From Coriobacteriaceae bacterium (GTDB lineage Bacteria; Actinomycetota; Coriobacteriia; Coriobacteriales; Coriobacteriaceae), in contig CABJFQ010000001.1 of assembly GCA_902364975.1 (NCBI GenBank), positions 124,001 to 188,000 on the forward strand: a DNA stretch of 64,000 nt, in the 5' to 3' direction. Below, piece by piece: positions 45,715-54,058 of the stretch (positions are counted from its first letter, which is position 1; the number at the start of each line of letters is the position of its first letter). The position numbers and the translations under genes are program-made. The notes under the pieces are model-generated. The model made no database searches and was not told where the DNA came from. It saw only the letters and a program-made list of their open reading frames with translations.

Positions 45715-46487
45715 TAGAAGTCCTCCTCTTCATCTGCAGCAACCGTCTGCGGACCGGACGAGCCCTCGCGGAAGGCCAGGAGCAGCGCGACGCAAATGGC
45801 AGCTGCGGCGACGCCGACCACGTCCATCTTGAGGTAGATGACCATAATGAAGCCCAGGAACAGCCAGGGAAGGAGCTTGTTATCGCCCATGGTCCTGATA
45901 AGAAGAGCGAAGCCGATGCAGACCATGACGCCGGACGCAACGTTGAGGCCGTCCATCACAAACTGCGGAATCGCGTTGAGCGCATTGTTGATAAGGTCGG
46001 CACCAAAGAACAGTGAGCCAAACACCAGCAGTGCAGACGGAATGCCAATCGACAGCGGCACGATAGTCAGATGGTACAGATTCGCCTTGGCAAGATCGCG
46101 ATTTGCCAGAGCGGTCTCAATCTTCTTGCAGGCAAAGGCACCCGGAACGGCGTAGCAGAAGTTGCGCCACACCTGAAGGAAGACGGAGACGGGAAGGGCG
46201 AGCGCGACGGCAGTTGCCGTGCCCGTACCCGTAATGACGGCAAACGCGCAGCCAAGCACGCCGGAGGCATAGACCTCGGGAGGAACCGCCGCGCCGACCA
46301 TGATGGCGCCCATGAACATGGACTCCAAAGCCGCGCCGACGATAACGCCCTGCTGGACATCGCCAAGGATCAAGCCGACAAACAGGCTCGTAAACAGCGG
46401 ACGACCAAGCATCGTAATGCCAAATAATTGCTCGTCCATGGACGCAATAAATGCGACCAGTGCAACTAGAAGATACTGGACAACCAT
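45714..46487 (-). CDS. Mannose-family PTS IIC component
   Basis: A 257-residue membrane protein with six or more helices and the IIC pattern DEQLFGITMLGRPLFTSLFVGLILGDVQQGVIVGAALESMFMG. It forms the translocation pathway with IID. I prefer the ATG at 46487 over TTG 46496. It ends with a Glu-rich tail (DEEEDF) and is coupled to IID. The SIS gene lies 81 bases upstream on the same strand. Confidence 0.9.
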   Translation of the reverse strand: MVVQYLLVALVAFIASMDEQLFGITMLGRPLFTSLFVGLILGDVQQGVIVGAALESMFMGAIMVGAAVPPEVYASGVLGCAFAVITGTGTATAVALALPVSVFLQVWRNFCYAVPGAFACKKIETALANRDLAKANLYHLTIVPLSIGIPSALLVFGSLFFGADLINNALNAIPQFVMDGLNVASGVMVCIGFALLIRTMGDNKLLPWLFLGFIMVIYLKMDVVGVAAAAICVALLLAFREGSSGPQTVAADEEEDF

Positions 46488-46568
46488 TTCGATCAACCCC
46501 AGAAACAGGTCTGCAGGCGAGGCATTCTGCGCAGCTCGCCTGCAGACAACCGCAGCAATTTGAGAGGA

Positions 46569-47603
46569 TTAGTAATTCATCTGGTGATAGTAGCGACGCG
46601 TGGTGAGCGGGTGGTTGCGGACGTGCTCGAGATGGCAGCTCAGGCGCTCGGTGATGGTGTAGGTGACCATCGGGGAGACGATCTTGCGGAACTCGGGGTC
46701 GCTGAACGGCAGCTCGACCTCGGCGGTGTCGAACTTGTTCACGCGGACATGGACGCCCTTCTCGTCGGCGAGCATGTGAGTGAAGTTGTCCACGCGGTCC
46801 ATGAGCTTGCGGGTGTCGTCCTCGCCGTAGAGCATGATGAGGCTCGTGCCCTCCTCGCACAGCTCGATGGTGCCGTGGAAGAACTCGGCGGCGTGGATGG
46901 ACTTGGTCTTGATCCACTGCATCTCCTCGAGGATGCACATGGCGTAGTCGTAGGCCTCGCCCCAGAGCATGCCGGAGCCGATCACCATGTGGTAGTCGGT
47001 GTCCTTGAAGTCCTCGGCCATGGCGGCGCAGCGCTCGTCCTGGGCGTCCTTGGCCTTGATGAGGTACGGGGCGATGTTGCCGAACTCCTCCATGAAGGTG
47101 TCGTACTTGGGGAAGGCGCCGGCGTTCTTGAGGAAGCGGGCGACCAGCGTGATCTGGTAGGTGTAGATGGCCTCGCACAGGACGTCGTCCTCGGCGAAGC
47201 TGAAGAACTTGTAGTCGGCGTACTCGGTGGCCGGGGTGTTGTCGTTGGAGACGTACATCAGCGTGCGGGCGCCCTGCTCCTGGCAGAACTTGGCGGCCTC
47301 GATGATCTCGGGGGTGGTGCCGGTACGGGTGGAGAAGACGCAGACCGAGTCCTTGGTGAAGGCCTTGGGCGGGCACGCGAGGAACTCGGCGGCGATCTCG
47401 CAGTGGACGTCGACGTCGGCCGTGGTGGTCTCGACCCAGTACTTCATCGGGAGCGTGTGGGCCCAGGTGCCGCCGCAGCCGATGAAGAAGATGTTGGAAT
47501 AGCCCTGCTCGCAGACCTCGTCCACGGCAGCCTCAATCTGAGGACGGAGAGCGAGGGCATCGCTCACAACCTTCTCGTAACGAGGCTCATCGAAATTGAA
47601 CAT
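46569..47603 (-). CDS. SIS-domain fructosamine-6-phosphate deglycase (FrlB/GfrF-like)
   Basis: The 344-residue protein has two sugar isomerase (SIS) domains: IFFIGCGGTWAHTLPMKYW and FSTRTGTTPEIIEAAKF in the first, MVIGSGMLWGEAYDYAMCILEEMQW and the EFFHGTIEL segment in the second. This EFFHG/EYFHG motif is shared by FrlB-type deglycases that split fructoselysine- or glucoselysine-6-phosphate. Codon use here is far more G/C-ending than in the adjacent PTS genes. GGAGTAAGGG precedes the ATG. It lies inside the PTS cluster, so the PTS product is its likely substrate. Confidence 0.82.
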   Translation of the reverse strand: MFNFDEPRYEKVVSDALALRPQIEAAVDEVCEQGYSNIFFIGCGGTWAHTLPMKYWVETTTADVDVHCEIAAEFLACPPKAFTKDSVCVFSTRTGTTPEIIEAAKFCQEQGARTLMYVSNDNTPATEYADYKFFSFAEDDVLCEAIYTYQITLVARFLKNAGAFPKYDTFMEEFGNIAPYLIKAKDAQDERCAAMAEDFKDTDYHMVIGSGMLWGEAYDYAMCILEEMQWIKTKSIHAAEFFHGTIELCEEGTSLIMLYGEDDTRKLMDRVDNFTHMLADEKGVHVRVNKFDTAEVELPFSDPEFRKIVSPMVTYTITERLSCHLEHVRNHPLTTRRYYHQMNY

Positions 47604-47714
47604 CCCTTACTCCTAACTCACTTAGATGAACCCTTCATTCATCCCATAACGTTATAATACTTTATATAACTAACTATGCAAGAACTATTTCAGATTTTTT
47701 TGATTTTTCTTTAA

Positions 47715-47746
47715 TAAAAAGCCCGCCGATCAAATGATCGACGGGC
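47715..47746 (-). terminator. Terminator-like hairpin between IIB and the deglycase gene
   Basis: On the minus strand GCCCG-CGATCA pairs with TGATCG-CGGGC and is followed by TTTTTAT. It lies 52 bases past the IIB stop, so IIA-IIB may be ended here, with partial read-through or a new promoter for the downstream genes. Confidence 0.75.
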
Positions 47747-47797
47747 ATAGGCATAAAGCATTGGTTCAATAAATGCCGAGCATCAACGTGTTTCCGG

Positions 47798-48271
47798 CTA
47801 GAAAACGTCCTTGGCAAACACCTTAGCGTCATTGGGGACCTGACGGATTTCGATGGCCACGCCATCGCCCAGGAGCTCTTGGATATGCTCAGCATCTTTC
47901 TCGGTCGCAAAGATCGCAGGGGTCGGATGAAGCGTGGTCTCAGGGGTCTTTCGGGTTCCGCCCAGATTGATCTCTTTGATGTCTTTGCAACCCTTAGCGA
48001 GACGATAGACATCTTCAATCGTCTCAGTGATGATAAACAGCGAATACTTGTCGGTAACGCCGCTGTTGAGTGCCTCGATAGCAGCGTCAACATCCTTGAT
48101 GACGAGTTTAACGCCGTTGGGGCGGGCGAGCCTCAAGGCCGCCTTCCTCATGTCGTCTTTTGCCACAGCATCGCTGGCAAGCAAGATGCAATCTACGTCC
48201 AAAGCGTGAGTCCAGGACATGGCAACTTGGCCGTGAATCAGTCGGTAATCAACTCTCGTAAGCTTAATCAT
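47798..48271 (-). CDS. Mannose-family PTS IIB component
   Basis: The 157-residue cytosolic IIB begins MIKLTRVDYRLIHGQV with the phospho-accepting His13, followed by the family pattern VDCILLASDAVAKDDMRKAALRLA. It passes phosphate from IIA to the sugar. I prefer the second ATG (48271) with GGAG 9 bases before it; the first ATG lies too close. It is 71 bases after IIA. Confidence 0.92.
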   Translation of the reverse strand: MIKLTRVDYRLIHGQVAMSWTHALDVDCILLASDAVAKDDMRKAALRLARPNGVKLVIKDVDAAIEALNSGVTDKYSLFIITETIEDVYRLAKGCKDIKEINLGGTRKTPETTLHPTPAIFATEKDAEHIQELLGDGVAIEIRQVPNDAKVFAKDVF

Positions 48272-48342
48272 CGTTATCATCTCCGCACGTGATAAAGGGA
48301 ATGACAGGTGTGGCCCCTAGCTAGGGCTCGAACCAGAACTAA

Positions 48343-48762
48343 CTAGAACTCTTCTTCCTCGGCGCCGGCAAGCATGTCCGCCGCCTCGCAAAGCTGAATA
48401 AACGAACGCGATCCCTCGACCGCGGCTTTGGCCTTGTCCGCATCCAGGGAGTCCAGCTGTGTAACCATTTCCACCAGCAGCGGCAAGTTCATTCCAGCGA
48501 TTAACGTAAACGATCCGTCGGTCTGCCTCTGAATGAATTCGTTGTTTACAGAGCCGCCAAAGATGTCAGTCACGACAAACCAAGAGTCGGCAGGGTCCCT
48601 CGTCTCCATCCATGCATCAATCAACGCCGCGACGTCCCTTGAATCGTCATCGACATAGGCGCACAGGCACTCGATTCGGTCGTTGGTGCCCATCAGAATC
48701 TCCAGAGAGCTTTTCATGCCTTGGGCGAGATAACCATGACTCGCTAGCAATATCCTATTCAT
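48343..48762 (-). CDS. Mannose-family PTS IIA component
   Basis: The 139-residue IIA protein starts MNRILLASHGYLAQGMKSSLEILMG with active His9, then DIFGGSVNNE typical of the ManX-type fold. It receives phosphate from HPr. TGGAGAACT precedes the ATG. It is the promoter-proximal PTS gene, after the GntR gene and the palindrome at 48864-48885. Confidence 0.92.
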   Translation of the reverse strand: MNRILLASHGYLAQGMKSSLEILMGTNDRIECLCAYVDDDSRDVAALIDAWMETRDPADSWFVVTDIFGGSVNNEFIQRQTDGSFTLIAGMNLPLLVEMVTQLDSLDADKAKAAVEGSRSFIQLCEAADMLAGAEEEEF

Positions 48763-48863
48763 AGTTCTCCAATACCAATAGGACGTACTATATTGTCATA
48801 ACAAAGTATATTAGCAATCTACCCTACGTGGTGTGTCTATTTTCCAAATCCGCGAACGGTAAC

Positions 48864-48885
48864 AATTGGTCGGTAAATCGACCAA
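48864..48885. promoter_or_regulatory. Candidate GntR operator before the PTS genes
   Basis: ATTGGTCG and CGACCAAT form a perfect 8-base inverted repeat around GTAAAT. It lies 12 bases after the gntR stop and 102 bases before the IIA start, where a regulator could control the PTS promoter. No T tract follows on the minus strand, so it is not a simple terminator. Confidence 0.5.
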
Positions 48886-48897
48886 TCTATCTCTAAT

Positions 48898-49611
48898 TTA
48901 CAAATAGAACTTCAGTCGCTCGGTGCAGTACACCTGACGGGAGATGAAAAGCGGCTCGCCACTTGGGGCATAACGTCTATCGACAAACAGAAGCAGCGAA
49001 GAGTCCAGCTCCACGTTAAGGTATGCCGCCTCGAGCTCGCTCGCATAGCAGACCTCGAGCGTACGCGTGTTGGGACCCATCTTGATCCCCTGGCGATCGA
49101 GTACCGCCATCAGCGAATCATCGAGGGACTCATGCTCCAAAAAAGAAAGCGCAGCGGAATAGCTATTGGTTTCCAGCATCGTGGGCTTGCCATCCACAAG
49201 GCGCAGACGACGGCTACGCAATACCTTTTGGGTATCGTCTACGCCCAGGAACTTCGCGTCTCGCAGACTTGGGAAGTCCCAGCCCATTTCGAGAACCCTG
49301 GTAGACGCCTGTTTGCCCGCAAGCTGGCACGAATGGGTAAAGCTCTCACGGTCGTCCGCGGCATACATCTGCGTGTCCGACGAAACGAACGTGCCCTTGC
49401 CGCGGGCCCTCTCAACAAGCCCAGCATCTTCCATTTCTTTAATTGCGGAGCGAACCGTTATTCGGCTCACGCCAAATTGCTCGATAAGCTCCGCCTCGGT
49501 CGGAAGCTTATCTCCCGGGCGGTACGTGCCGTTGGCGATTGAATCAGAAAGCGCACGAACAATCTGTTTGTACAGGGGGATAACGCTATTTGCCTCAACC
49601 ATATCAACCAT
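48898..49611 (-). CDS. GntR/UTRA transcriptional regulator (PTS cluster)
   Basis: The 237-residue protein has an N-terminal winged helix-turn-helix (IPLYKQIVRALSDSIANGTYRPGDKLPTEAELIEQFGVSRITVRSAIKEMEDAGLVERARGKGTFV is split over about residues 10-75) and a UTRA ligand domain (about 90-235). HutC-subfamily regulators sense phosphorylated sugars or amino compounds. It lies just upstream of the PTS genes on the same strand, so it likely regulates them. The start may be the fourth codon (49602), which is at a better distance from AAAGG. Confidence 0.88.
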   Translation of the reverse strand: MVDMVEANSVIPLYKQIVRALSDSIANGTYRPGDKLPTEAELIEQFGVSRITVRSAIKEMEDAGLVERARGKGTFVSSDTQMYAADDRESFTHSCQLAGKQASTRVLEMGWDFPSLRDAKFLGVDDTQKVLRSRRLRLVDGKPTMLETNSYSAALSFLEHESLDDSLMAVLDRQGIKMGPNTRTLEVCYASELEAAYLNVELDSSLLLFVDRRYAPSGEPLFISRQVYCTERLKFYL

Positions 49612-49882
49612 ACCTTTACAAGAAATCAGCAGTTTATAGATAGATGACTTATATTGTATTAGAACTTTTTAGGAGTCCATATATTTCCTAAATGATTCGG
49701 TAAACGGGGTGTTATTTCACTTTAGCGGGATACAGCGGCTACCCGCGGCATCCGCCGTCAACCCAGTTAGGCTAGTCCACCCACATCGTCTTCAGTTCGA
49801 TGCAGAGCCGCGGCCCCATATGGGTATACTCTCGGGGATTCGACTCGATTCGCCCCCGTTGGGGCGTCAAAGGAGACTGCAT

Positions 49883-52800
49883 ATGTCCACTACCTCAACC
49901 GACCCGCGCGCCGCTGCTGCCGCGCTGCTGGTGCCCGGCACTACCTGCCACGGCTTTACCGTCGAGCGCTGCGAGACCGTACCCGAGCTCGACTCGGACG
50001 CTTACGTGCTGCGCCATACCACCTCGGGCGCTCGCCTGCTGTACCTGGCGTGCAACGACGAAAACAAGGCCTTTGCCATCGGTTTTAAAACGCCGCCGGC
50101 CGATTCCACTGGCGTGTTCCATATTCTTGAGCACTCGGTGCTGTGCGGATCGGCCAAGTTCCCCGTCAAGGAGCCGTTTGTCGACCTGATCAAGAGCTCC
50201 ATGCAGACGTTCCTCAACGCCATGACCTACCCCGACAAAACCATCTACCCCGTTGCCACCACCAACGAACAGGACCTGTACAACCTGATGGACGTGTACC
50301 TGGACGCAGTGTTCAACCCGGCCATCTATACCAAGCCCACCATTTTTGAGCAGGAAGGCTGGCACTACGAGCTGGACCTGCCGGAGGGCGACGGCGCCGA
50401 TGACGACACCGGCGAGGTAGATTTTGAGGCATGTCCCAAAAATCTACGCGAGGGAACGCTGCGCTACAACGGCGTGGTGTTCAACGAGATGAAGGGCGCG
50501 CTGTCCGACCCCATGAGCGTGCTGGACGACGCCGTCAACGCCGCGCTCTACCCCGACACGGCCTATGCGCACGAGAGCGGCGGCGATCCGCGCGCGATTC
50601 CCGCGCTCACCTACGAGCAGTTCCTGGACACGCACGCGCGCCATTACAACCCCTCCAACTCCTACATCACGCTCTACGGCGACCTGGACGTGGACCGCGC
50701 GCTGGCCTTTTTGGACGAGCGCTATCTGTCGCAGTCGAGCGCCGCGAGCCGCCGCATGGACGCAGCCGTCGCCGCCGGCGAGGACCCGTCTGCGCTGGCG
50801 CCCAATCCGCTGGTCGTGCAGACACCCGTGACCTGCGAGTATAAGCGCGTCGAGATGTCCACCACGCCCGAAAACGCCCTGGTGGGCCTGGGCCTTGTGC
50901 TGGGCAGCGCACTCGACCGCAAGCGCACGATCGCCGCGGACATCCTGTTCGAGGCGCTGCTGGGCTCCAACGAAGCGCCGGTTAAGAAGGCCATTCTGGC
51001 CGCTGGCCTGGGCGGCAACGTGGTGAGCTACACCGCGGCCGAAAGCCTGCAGCCCTACGAGCTCATCATGCTGCAAAACGCGCAGCCCGGCGTGGCGCGC
51101 GAGCTGCGCCGCGTGTTCCAGGACGCCTGCCGCGACCTGTGCGAGCACGGCATTCCGCGCGAGCGCCTGGAAGCCATCATCAGCAGCAACGAATACGACC
51201 TGCGCCAGCGCGACTACGGCATCGCCGACGGCGTGGCCATTGCGTGCGACGCGCTGAGCACCTGGCTCTACGATGACGACGCCGCAACGCTGGCGCTCAA
51301 GTACGGCCCGGTGTACGAGGAGCTGCGTAGCGAGCTGGACGGCAGCTACTTTGAGGACCTGCTGCGCGAGCTGGTGCTGCAGAACGACCACATGGCGCTG
51401 GTCGAGCTGGTGCCGGTGGACGCCGCTGAGGGTTCGGAGGGCGTCGAGGCCGCCGAGCTGGCAGCCAAGCGCGATGCCATGACCAATGCCGAGCTGGCCG
51501 ATGTGGTCGAGCGCACGGCCGCGTTGCGTGCCGCACAGGAGGCGGAAGACACGCCCGAGGCCAAGGCCACGCTGCCACGCCTGCGTGTATCCGACATTGG
51601 CGAGGCACGCCCCGAGCCGCCGCTCGTTGTGGACACGACCGCGCCCATCCCCTGCCTGCGCCACGGCATCCCCACCAACCGCCTGGCCTACGCCATGCAG
51701 TACTTCGACCTGAGCTGCGTCGCGTTTGAGGACCTGCCTTATGTGACGCTGCTCTGCCGCCTGCTTAAGCAGCTGCCCACGAGCGAGCACTCGGCCGAGG
51801 AGCTCGACAACTTGCTTGCCGGCAAGCTGGGCTTTTTGAGCTTTACGACCGAGGTCATGACCCAGCCCGACGTGGACGGCGTGCGCCCCTACCTGCTGGT
51901 GAGCGCCGGCGCCCTGTCCGAGAAGATCGATGCGCTGGCGAGCCTGCCGCGCGAGGTGTGGTCGAGCACGCTTTTGCTCGATGCCGACGCCGACCGCGTG
52001 CGCGACGTGCTCACGCAGATTCGCATTGGGCTCGAGCAGGGCTTTATCAACAACGGTCACTCGGCGGCGCTCGGTCGCGCGATGAGCTACAGCTCGCCTT
52101 CGGCCGTGGTGCGCGAGCAGCTTTCGGGCGTTGATTTCTATCTGTTCCTGCGCGATCTGCTCGAGCACTTTGACGAGCGACTGGACGACCTGCGCGCCAA
52201 GCTTGCCGAGTTGGCAGGTCGTATCTTTGTGGTCGACGGCTGCATGGCGAGCTTTACCGGCAGCGATGAGGACTTTGACGCGTACTGGGATGCCGCGGGC
52301 GACCTGGAGCTTGGCGCAGGCGACGGCGCCGATGCCGGCCGCAACGCGCTCGTGGTGCCGACGCCGCGCGACCGTCACGAGGCTTTCGTCATCCCCAGCG
52401 ACATTTGCTTTGCGGCAAGCGCGTGCGACCCGCGTCGCTTGGGGCTCGACGTGACGGGCGCCTGGGCGGTTGCCGCCAACGCGCTCTCCTACGACTACCT
52501 GTGGAACGAGATCCGCGTGAAGGGCGGTGCGTACGGCTGCGGATTCCGCGCTGCCGGCGAGCGTCAGGCGGCGTTCTACACCTACCGCGACCCAGCAATC
52601 GACCCCTCGATTGAGCGCGTGGCGCGCGCAGGCGAATGGCTCGGCAGCTTTGAACCTGACGAGGCCGCCTTCGAGGGCTTTATCGTGAGCTGCGTGAGCG
52701 GCATGGACGCGCCCGTGAAGCCGTACGCGCTCACCAAACGCCGCAACACGACCTACCTGGCTGGACTCGATCCGCACGCCCGCGAGGAGCGCCGCGCCCA

Positions 52801-52948
52801 GATGCTTGCGGCCACACCCGGTGAGCTGCGCTCGCTCGGCGCCGATGTGACGCGCATCGCAGCCGCGTCGCCCACCTGCGTCTTTGGCGGCCGCGACGTC
52901 ATCGCCAAGAGCAACGCCGGCTTTAACGTCATCGACCTGCTGGGCTAA
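49883..52948 (+). CDS. M16C family metallopeptidase (PreP-like)
   Basis: The 1021-residue protein is of the PreP/CYM1 type (M16C) that degrades free peptides. The inverted zinc site HxxEH is at 80-84 (HILEHSVLCGS), with NEMKG further on and a C-terminal half that includes the RVKGGAYGCGF segment. ATG 49883 follows AAAGGAG by 8 bases. Residues about 179-189 (VDFEACPKNLR) are encoded by an in-frame copy of a palindromic repeat, between the usual HYELD and GVVFNEMKG segments. It is monocistronic with a terminator made of the same repeat family. Confidence 0.92.
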   Translation: MSTTSTDPRAAAAALLVPGTTCHGFTVERCETVPELDSDAYVLRHTTSGARLLYLACNDENKAFAIGFKTPPADSTGVFHILEHSVLCGSAKFPVKEPFVDLIKSSMQTFLNAMTYPDKTIYPVATTNEQDLYNLMDVYLDAVFNPAIYTKPTIFEQEGWHYELDLPEGDGADDDTGEVDFEACPKNLREGTLRYNGVVFNEMKGALSDPMSVLDDAVNAALYPDTAYAHESGGDPRAIPALTYEQFLDTHARHYNPSNSYITLYGDLDVDRALAFLDERYLSQSSAASRRMDAAVAAGEDPSALAPNPLVVQTPVTCEYKRVEMSTTPENALVGLGLVLGSALDRKRTIAADILFEALLGSNEAPVKKAILAAGLGGNVVSYTAAESLQPYELIMLQNAQPGVARELRRVFQDACRDLCEHGIPRERLEAIISSNEYDLRQRDYGIADGVAIACDALSTWLYDDDAATLALKYGPVYEELRSELDGSYFEDLLRELVLQNDHMALVELVPVDAAEGSEGVEAAELAAKRDAMTNAELADVVERTAALRAAQEAEDTPEAKATLPRLRVSDIGEARPEPPLVVDTTAPIPCLRHGIPTNRLAYAMQYFDLSCVAFEDLPYVTLLCRLLKQLPTSEHSAEELDNLLAGKLGFLSFTTEVMTQPDVDGVRPYLLVSAGALSEKIDALASLPREVWSSTLLLDADADRVRDVLTQIRIGLEQGFINNGHSAALGRAMSYSSPSAVVREQLSGVDFYLFLRDLLEHFDERLDDLRAKLAELAGRIFVVDGCMASFTGSDEDFDAYWDAAGDLELGAGDGADAGRNALVVPTPRDRHEAFVIPSDICFAASACDPRRLGLDVTGAWAVAANALSYDYLWNEIRVKGGAYGCGFRAAGERQAAFYTYRDPAIDPSIERVARAGEWLGSFEPDEAAFEGFIVSCVSGMDAPVKPYALTKRRNTTYLAGLDPHAREERRAQMLAATPGELRSLGADVTRIAAASPTCVFGGRDVIAKSNAGFNVIDLLG
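50416..50447. repeat. In-gene copy of the palindromic repeat
   Basis: GGTAGATTTT (50416-50425) and AAAATCTAC (50439-50447) are the arms, with GAGGCATGTCCCA between. The reverse complement of the terminator at 52960-52992 differs from it at only about two positions. It adds codons for VDFEACPKNLR without breaking the M16C frame. Confidence 0.8.
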
Positions 52949-52959
52949 CGCACAGCAAA

Positions 52960-52999
52960 GGTAGATTTTTGGGACATGCCTGAAAATCTACCTTTTTTC
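52960..52999 (+). terminator. Terminator of the M16C gene (repeat family copy)
   Basis: GGTAGATTTT pairs with AAAATCTACC around TGGGACATGCCTG and is followed by six T. Related sequence lies at 50416-50447 and 55726-55760. Confidence 0.85.
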
Positions 53000-53039
53000 T
53001 GCGGCTTGGGCGGGGCGGCGCAGCCCACCGCGGCGGTTT

Positions 53040-53177
53040 GTCTCAATCTGTAACATCTAGACGGCAATATCGGCTCCAGATGTTACAGATCGAGACGTTT
53101 CCGAATGTCGCCGGCTCTTTGTCTCGATCTGTAACAGCTAGGCCCATTTTTGCCGAGTTACTGTTACAGATCGAGAC
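53040..53177. repeat. Two tandem hairpins sharing one arm sequence
   Basis: Hairpin one: 53040-53058 pairs with 53078-53096. Hairpin two: 53121-53137 pairs with 53161-53177. Both arms contain GTCTCGATCTGTAACA (one base changed in the first). The loops differ. The gap holds no gene. Confidence 0.85.
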
Positions 53178-53209
53178 GAACTGCCGCAGACGCCCACTCC
53201 ACAGCACAG

Positions 53210-53247
53210 ACCACCACAAAGGTGCCTGTCCCCTTTCTCAGTGGTGA
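53210..53247. repeat. Palindromic repeat left of hicAB
   Basis: ACCACCACAAAGG and CCTTT...GTGGTG form an imperfect hairpin with centre TGCCTGTCC. A more perfect copy with the inverted centre GGACAGGCA lies at 53949-53987, on the other side of hicAB. Confidence 0.75.
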
Positions 53248-53256
53248 TTCGAACAC

Positions 53257-53331
53257 TTGTTCTATACGTACACATGTTCTATATTATGAGTGTTTGCATC
53301 GGACTTAAATTGCAACTAGAATATAGTTGCA
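53257..53331 (+). promoter_or_regulatory. hicAB promoter and candidate operator
   Basis: TTGTTC and TATATT are 17 bases apart (53257-53285). A perfect palindrome TGCAACTA-GAATA-TAGTTGCA (53311-53331) lies between the -10 box and hicA, and a direct repeat TGTTCTATA (53259 and 53276) overlaps the promoter. HicB proteins with a ribbon-helix-helix domain usually repress their own promoter. Confidence 0.65.
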
Positions 53332-53345
53332 GAATGTGAGGCGGG

Positions 53346-53609
53346 ATGACTCGAGCCGATAAACTCATCGCCCAACTGTTTAGCTGCCCTTCGACGTATC
53401 GGTATGCCGATTTTTTAAAAGTCATGGTCTCATATGGCTTTGAAATGGACAGCAAAGGCAAGACTTCCGGATCGCGCGTTCGCTTCTACAGGCCCTCAGA
53501 TGGCAGGATGTTCGTGATGCACGCGCCTCATCCATCTGACGAATTGACAGCGGGGACAATTCGAAACATCGTTCGATTTCTGCAGGATGTCGGAGGCAGT
53601 CATGAGTAA
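53346..53609 (+). CDS. hicA: HicA-family toxin (putative mRNA interferase)
   Basis: The 87-residue protein has the HicA core: KLIAQLFSCPSTYRYADFLKVMVSYGFEMDSKGKTSGSRVRFYR followed by MHAPHPSDELTAGTIRNIVRFL, split by a loop. It belongs to the subfamily with GSRVRF and a later MHxPHP motif; the His there is a likely catalytic residue. The ATG at 53346 has GAGGCGGG just before. Its stop overlaps hicB by 8 bases. Confidence 0.85.
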   Translation: MTRADKLIAQLFSCPSTYRYADFLKVMVSYGFEMDSKGKTSGSRVRFYRPSDGRMFVMHAPHPSDELTAGTIRNIVRFLQDVGGSHE

Positions 53610-53931
53610 CGTTTTGGCATACAAGGGCTATTTCGCCCCAGTCGAGTTCGATGCCGAGCAGCGTGTACTAACAGGTATGGTCGCCGGCATTAGAGACGCA
53701 ATCGTATTTGAAGGCTCCACGGCTGAAGAAGTGGAACAATGCTTCCACGACGCCGTCGACGATTACCTTGAGTTTTGCGCCGAGAAGGGCAAAGAGCCCG
53801 AGCGGGCTTTTAAGGGCTCGTTCAACGTAAGAACGGGCTCTGAGCTCCACAAACAGGCGGCGCTGGCAGCGGCAAAGAAGGGCGAGTCACTCAATAAGTT
53901 TGTGACCGAAGCAATCGCCGCGGCGTTATAG
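53602..53931 (+). CDS. hicB: HicB-family antitoxin
   Basis: The 109-residue antitoxin has the partially degraded RNase H-like domain (LAYKGYFAPVEFDAEQRVLTGMVAGIRDAIVFEGSTAEEVEQCFHDAVDDYLEFC, split over residues 4-60) and a C-terminal ribbon-helix-helix (GSELHKQAALAAAKKGESLNKFVTEAI). ATG 53602 follows GGAGG by 5 bases, inside the hicA end, so the two are coupled. The pair is bracketed by inverted palindromic repeats. Confidence 0.88.
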   Translation: MSNVLAYKGYFAPVEFDAEQRVLTGMVAGIRDAIVFEGSTAEEVEQCFHDAVDDYLEFCAEKGKEPERAFKGSFNVRTGSELHKQAALAAAKKGESLNKFVTEAIAAAL

Positions 53932-53948
53932 CGTTAACGCATGGGCCA

Positions 53949-53987
53949 AAACCACCACAAAGGGGACAGGCACCTTTGTGGTGGTTT
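53949..53987. repeat. Palindromic repeat right of hicAB
   Basis: AAACCACCACAAAGG and CCTTTGTGGTGGTTT are perfect arms around GGACAGGCA. It lies 17 bases past the hicB stop. It has no T tract but could act as an RNA hairpin; its centre is the inverse of that at 53210-53247. Confidence 0.8.
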
Positions 53988-54058
53988 CGACATTTGCCCA
54001 GATAAAACCTGCCAAAATAAACCTGCCCTTTTTGGTAGGTTTGGGAGAGGAAGCCGGG

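Noticed and set aside
46117..47376. Long minus-strand frame (419 codons) across the IIC and deglycase genes
   Set aside because: It is a shadow of the G+C-rich deglycase gene; composition is Arg/His/Gly-rich with no domain, and the true genes on the same strand have ribosome sites and family motifs.
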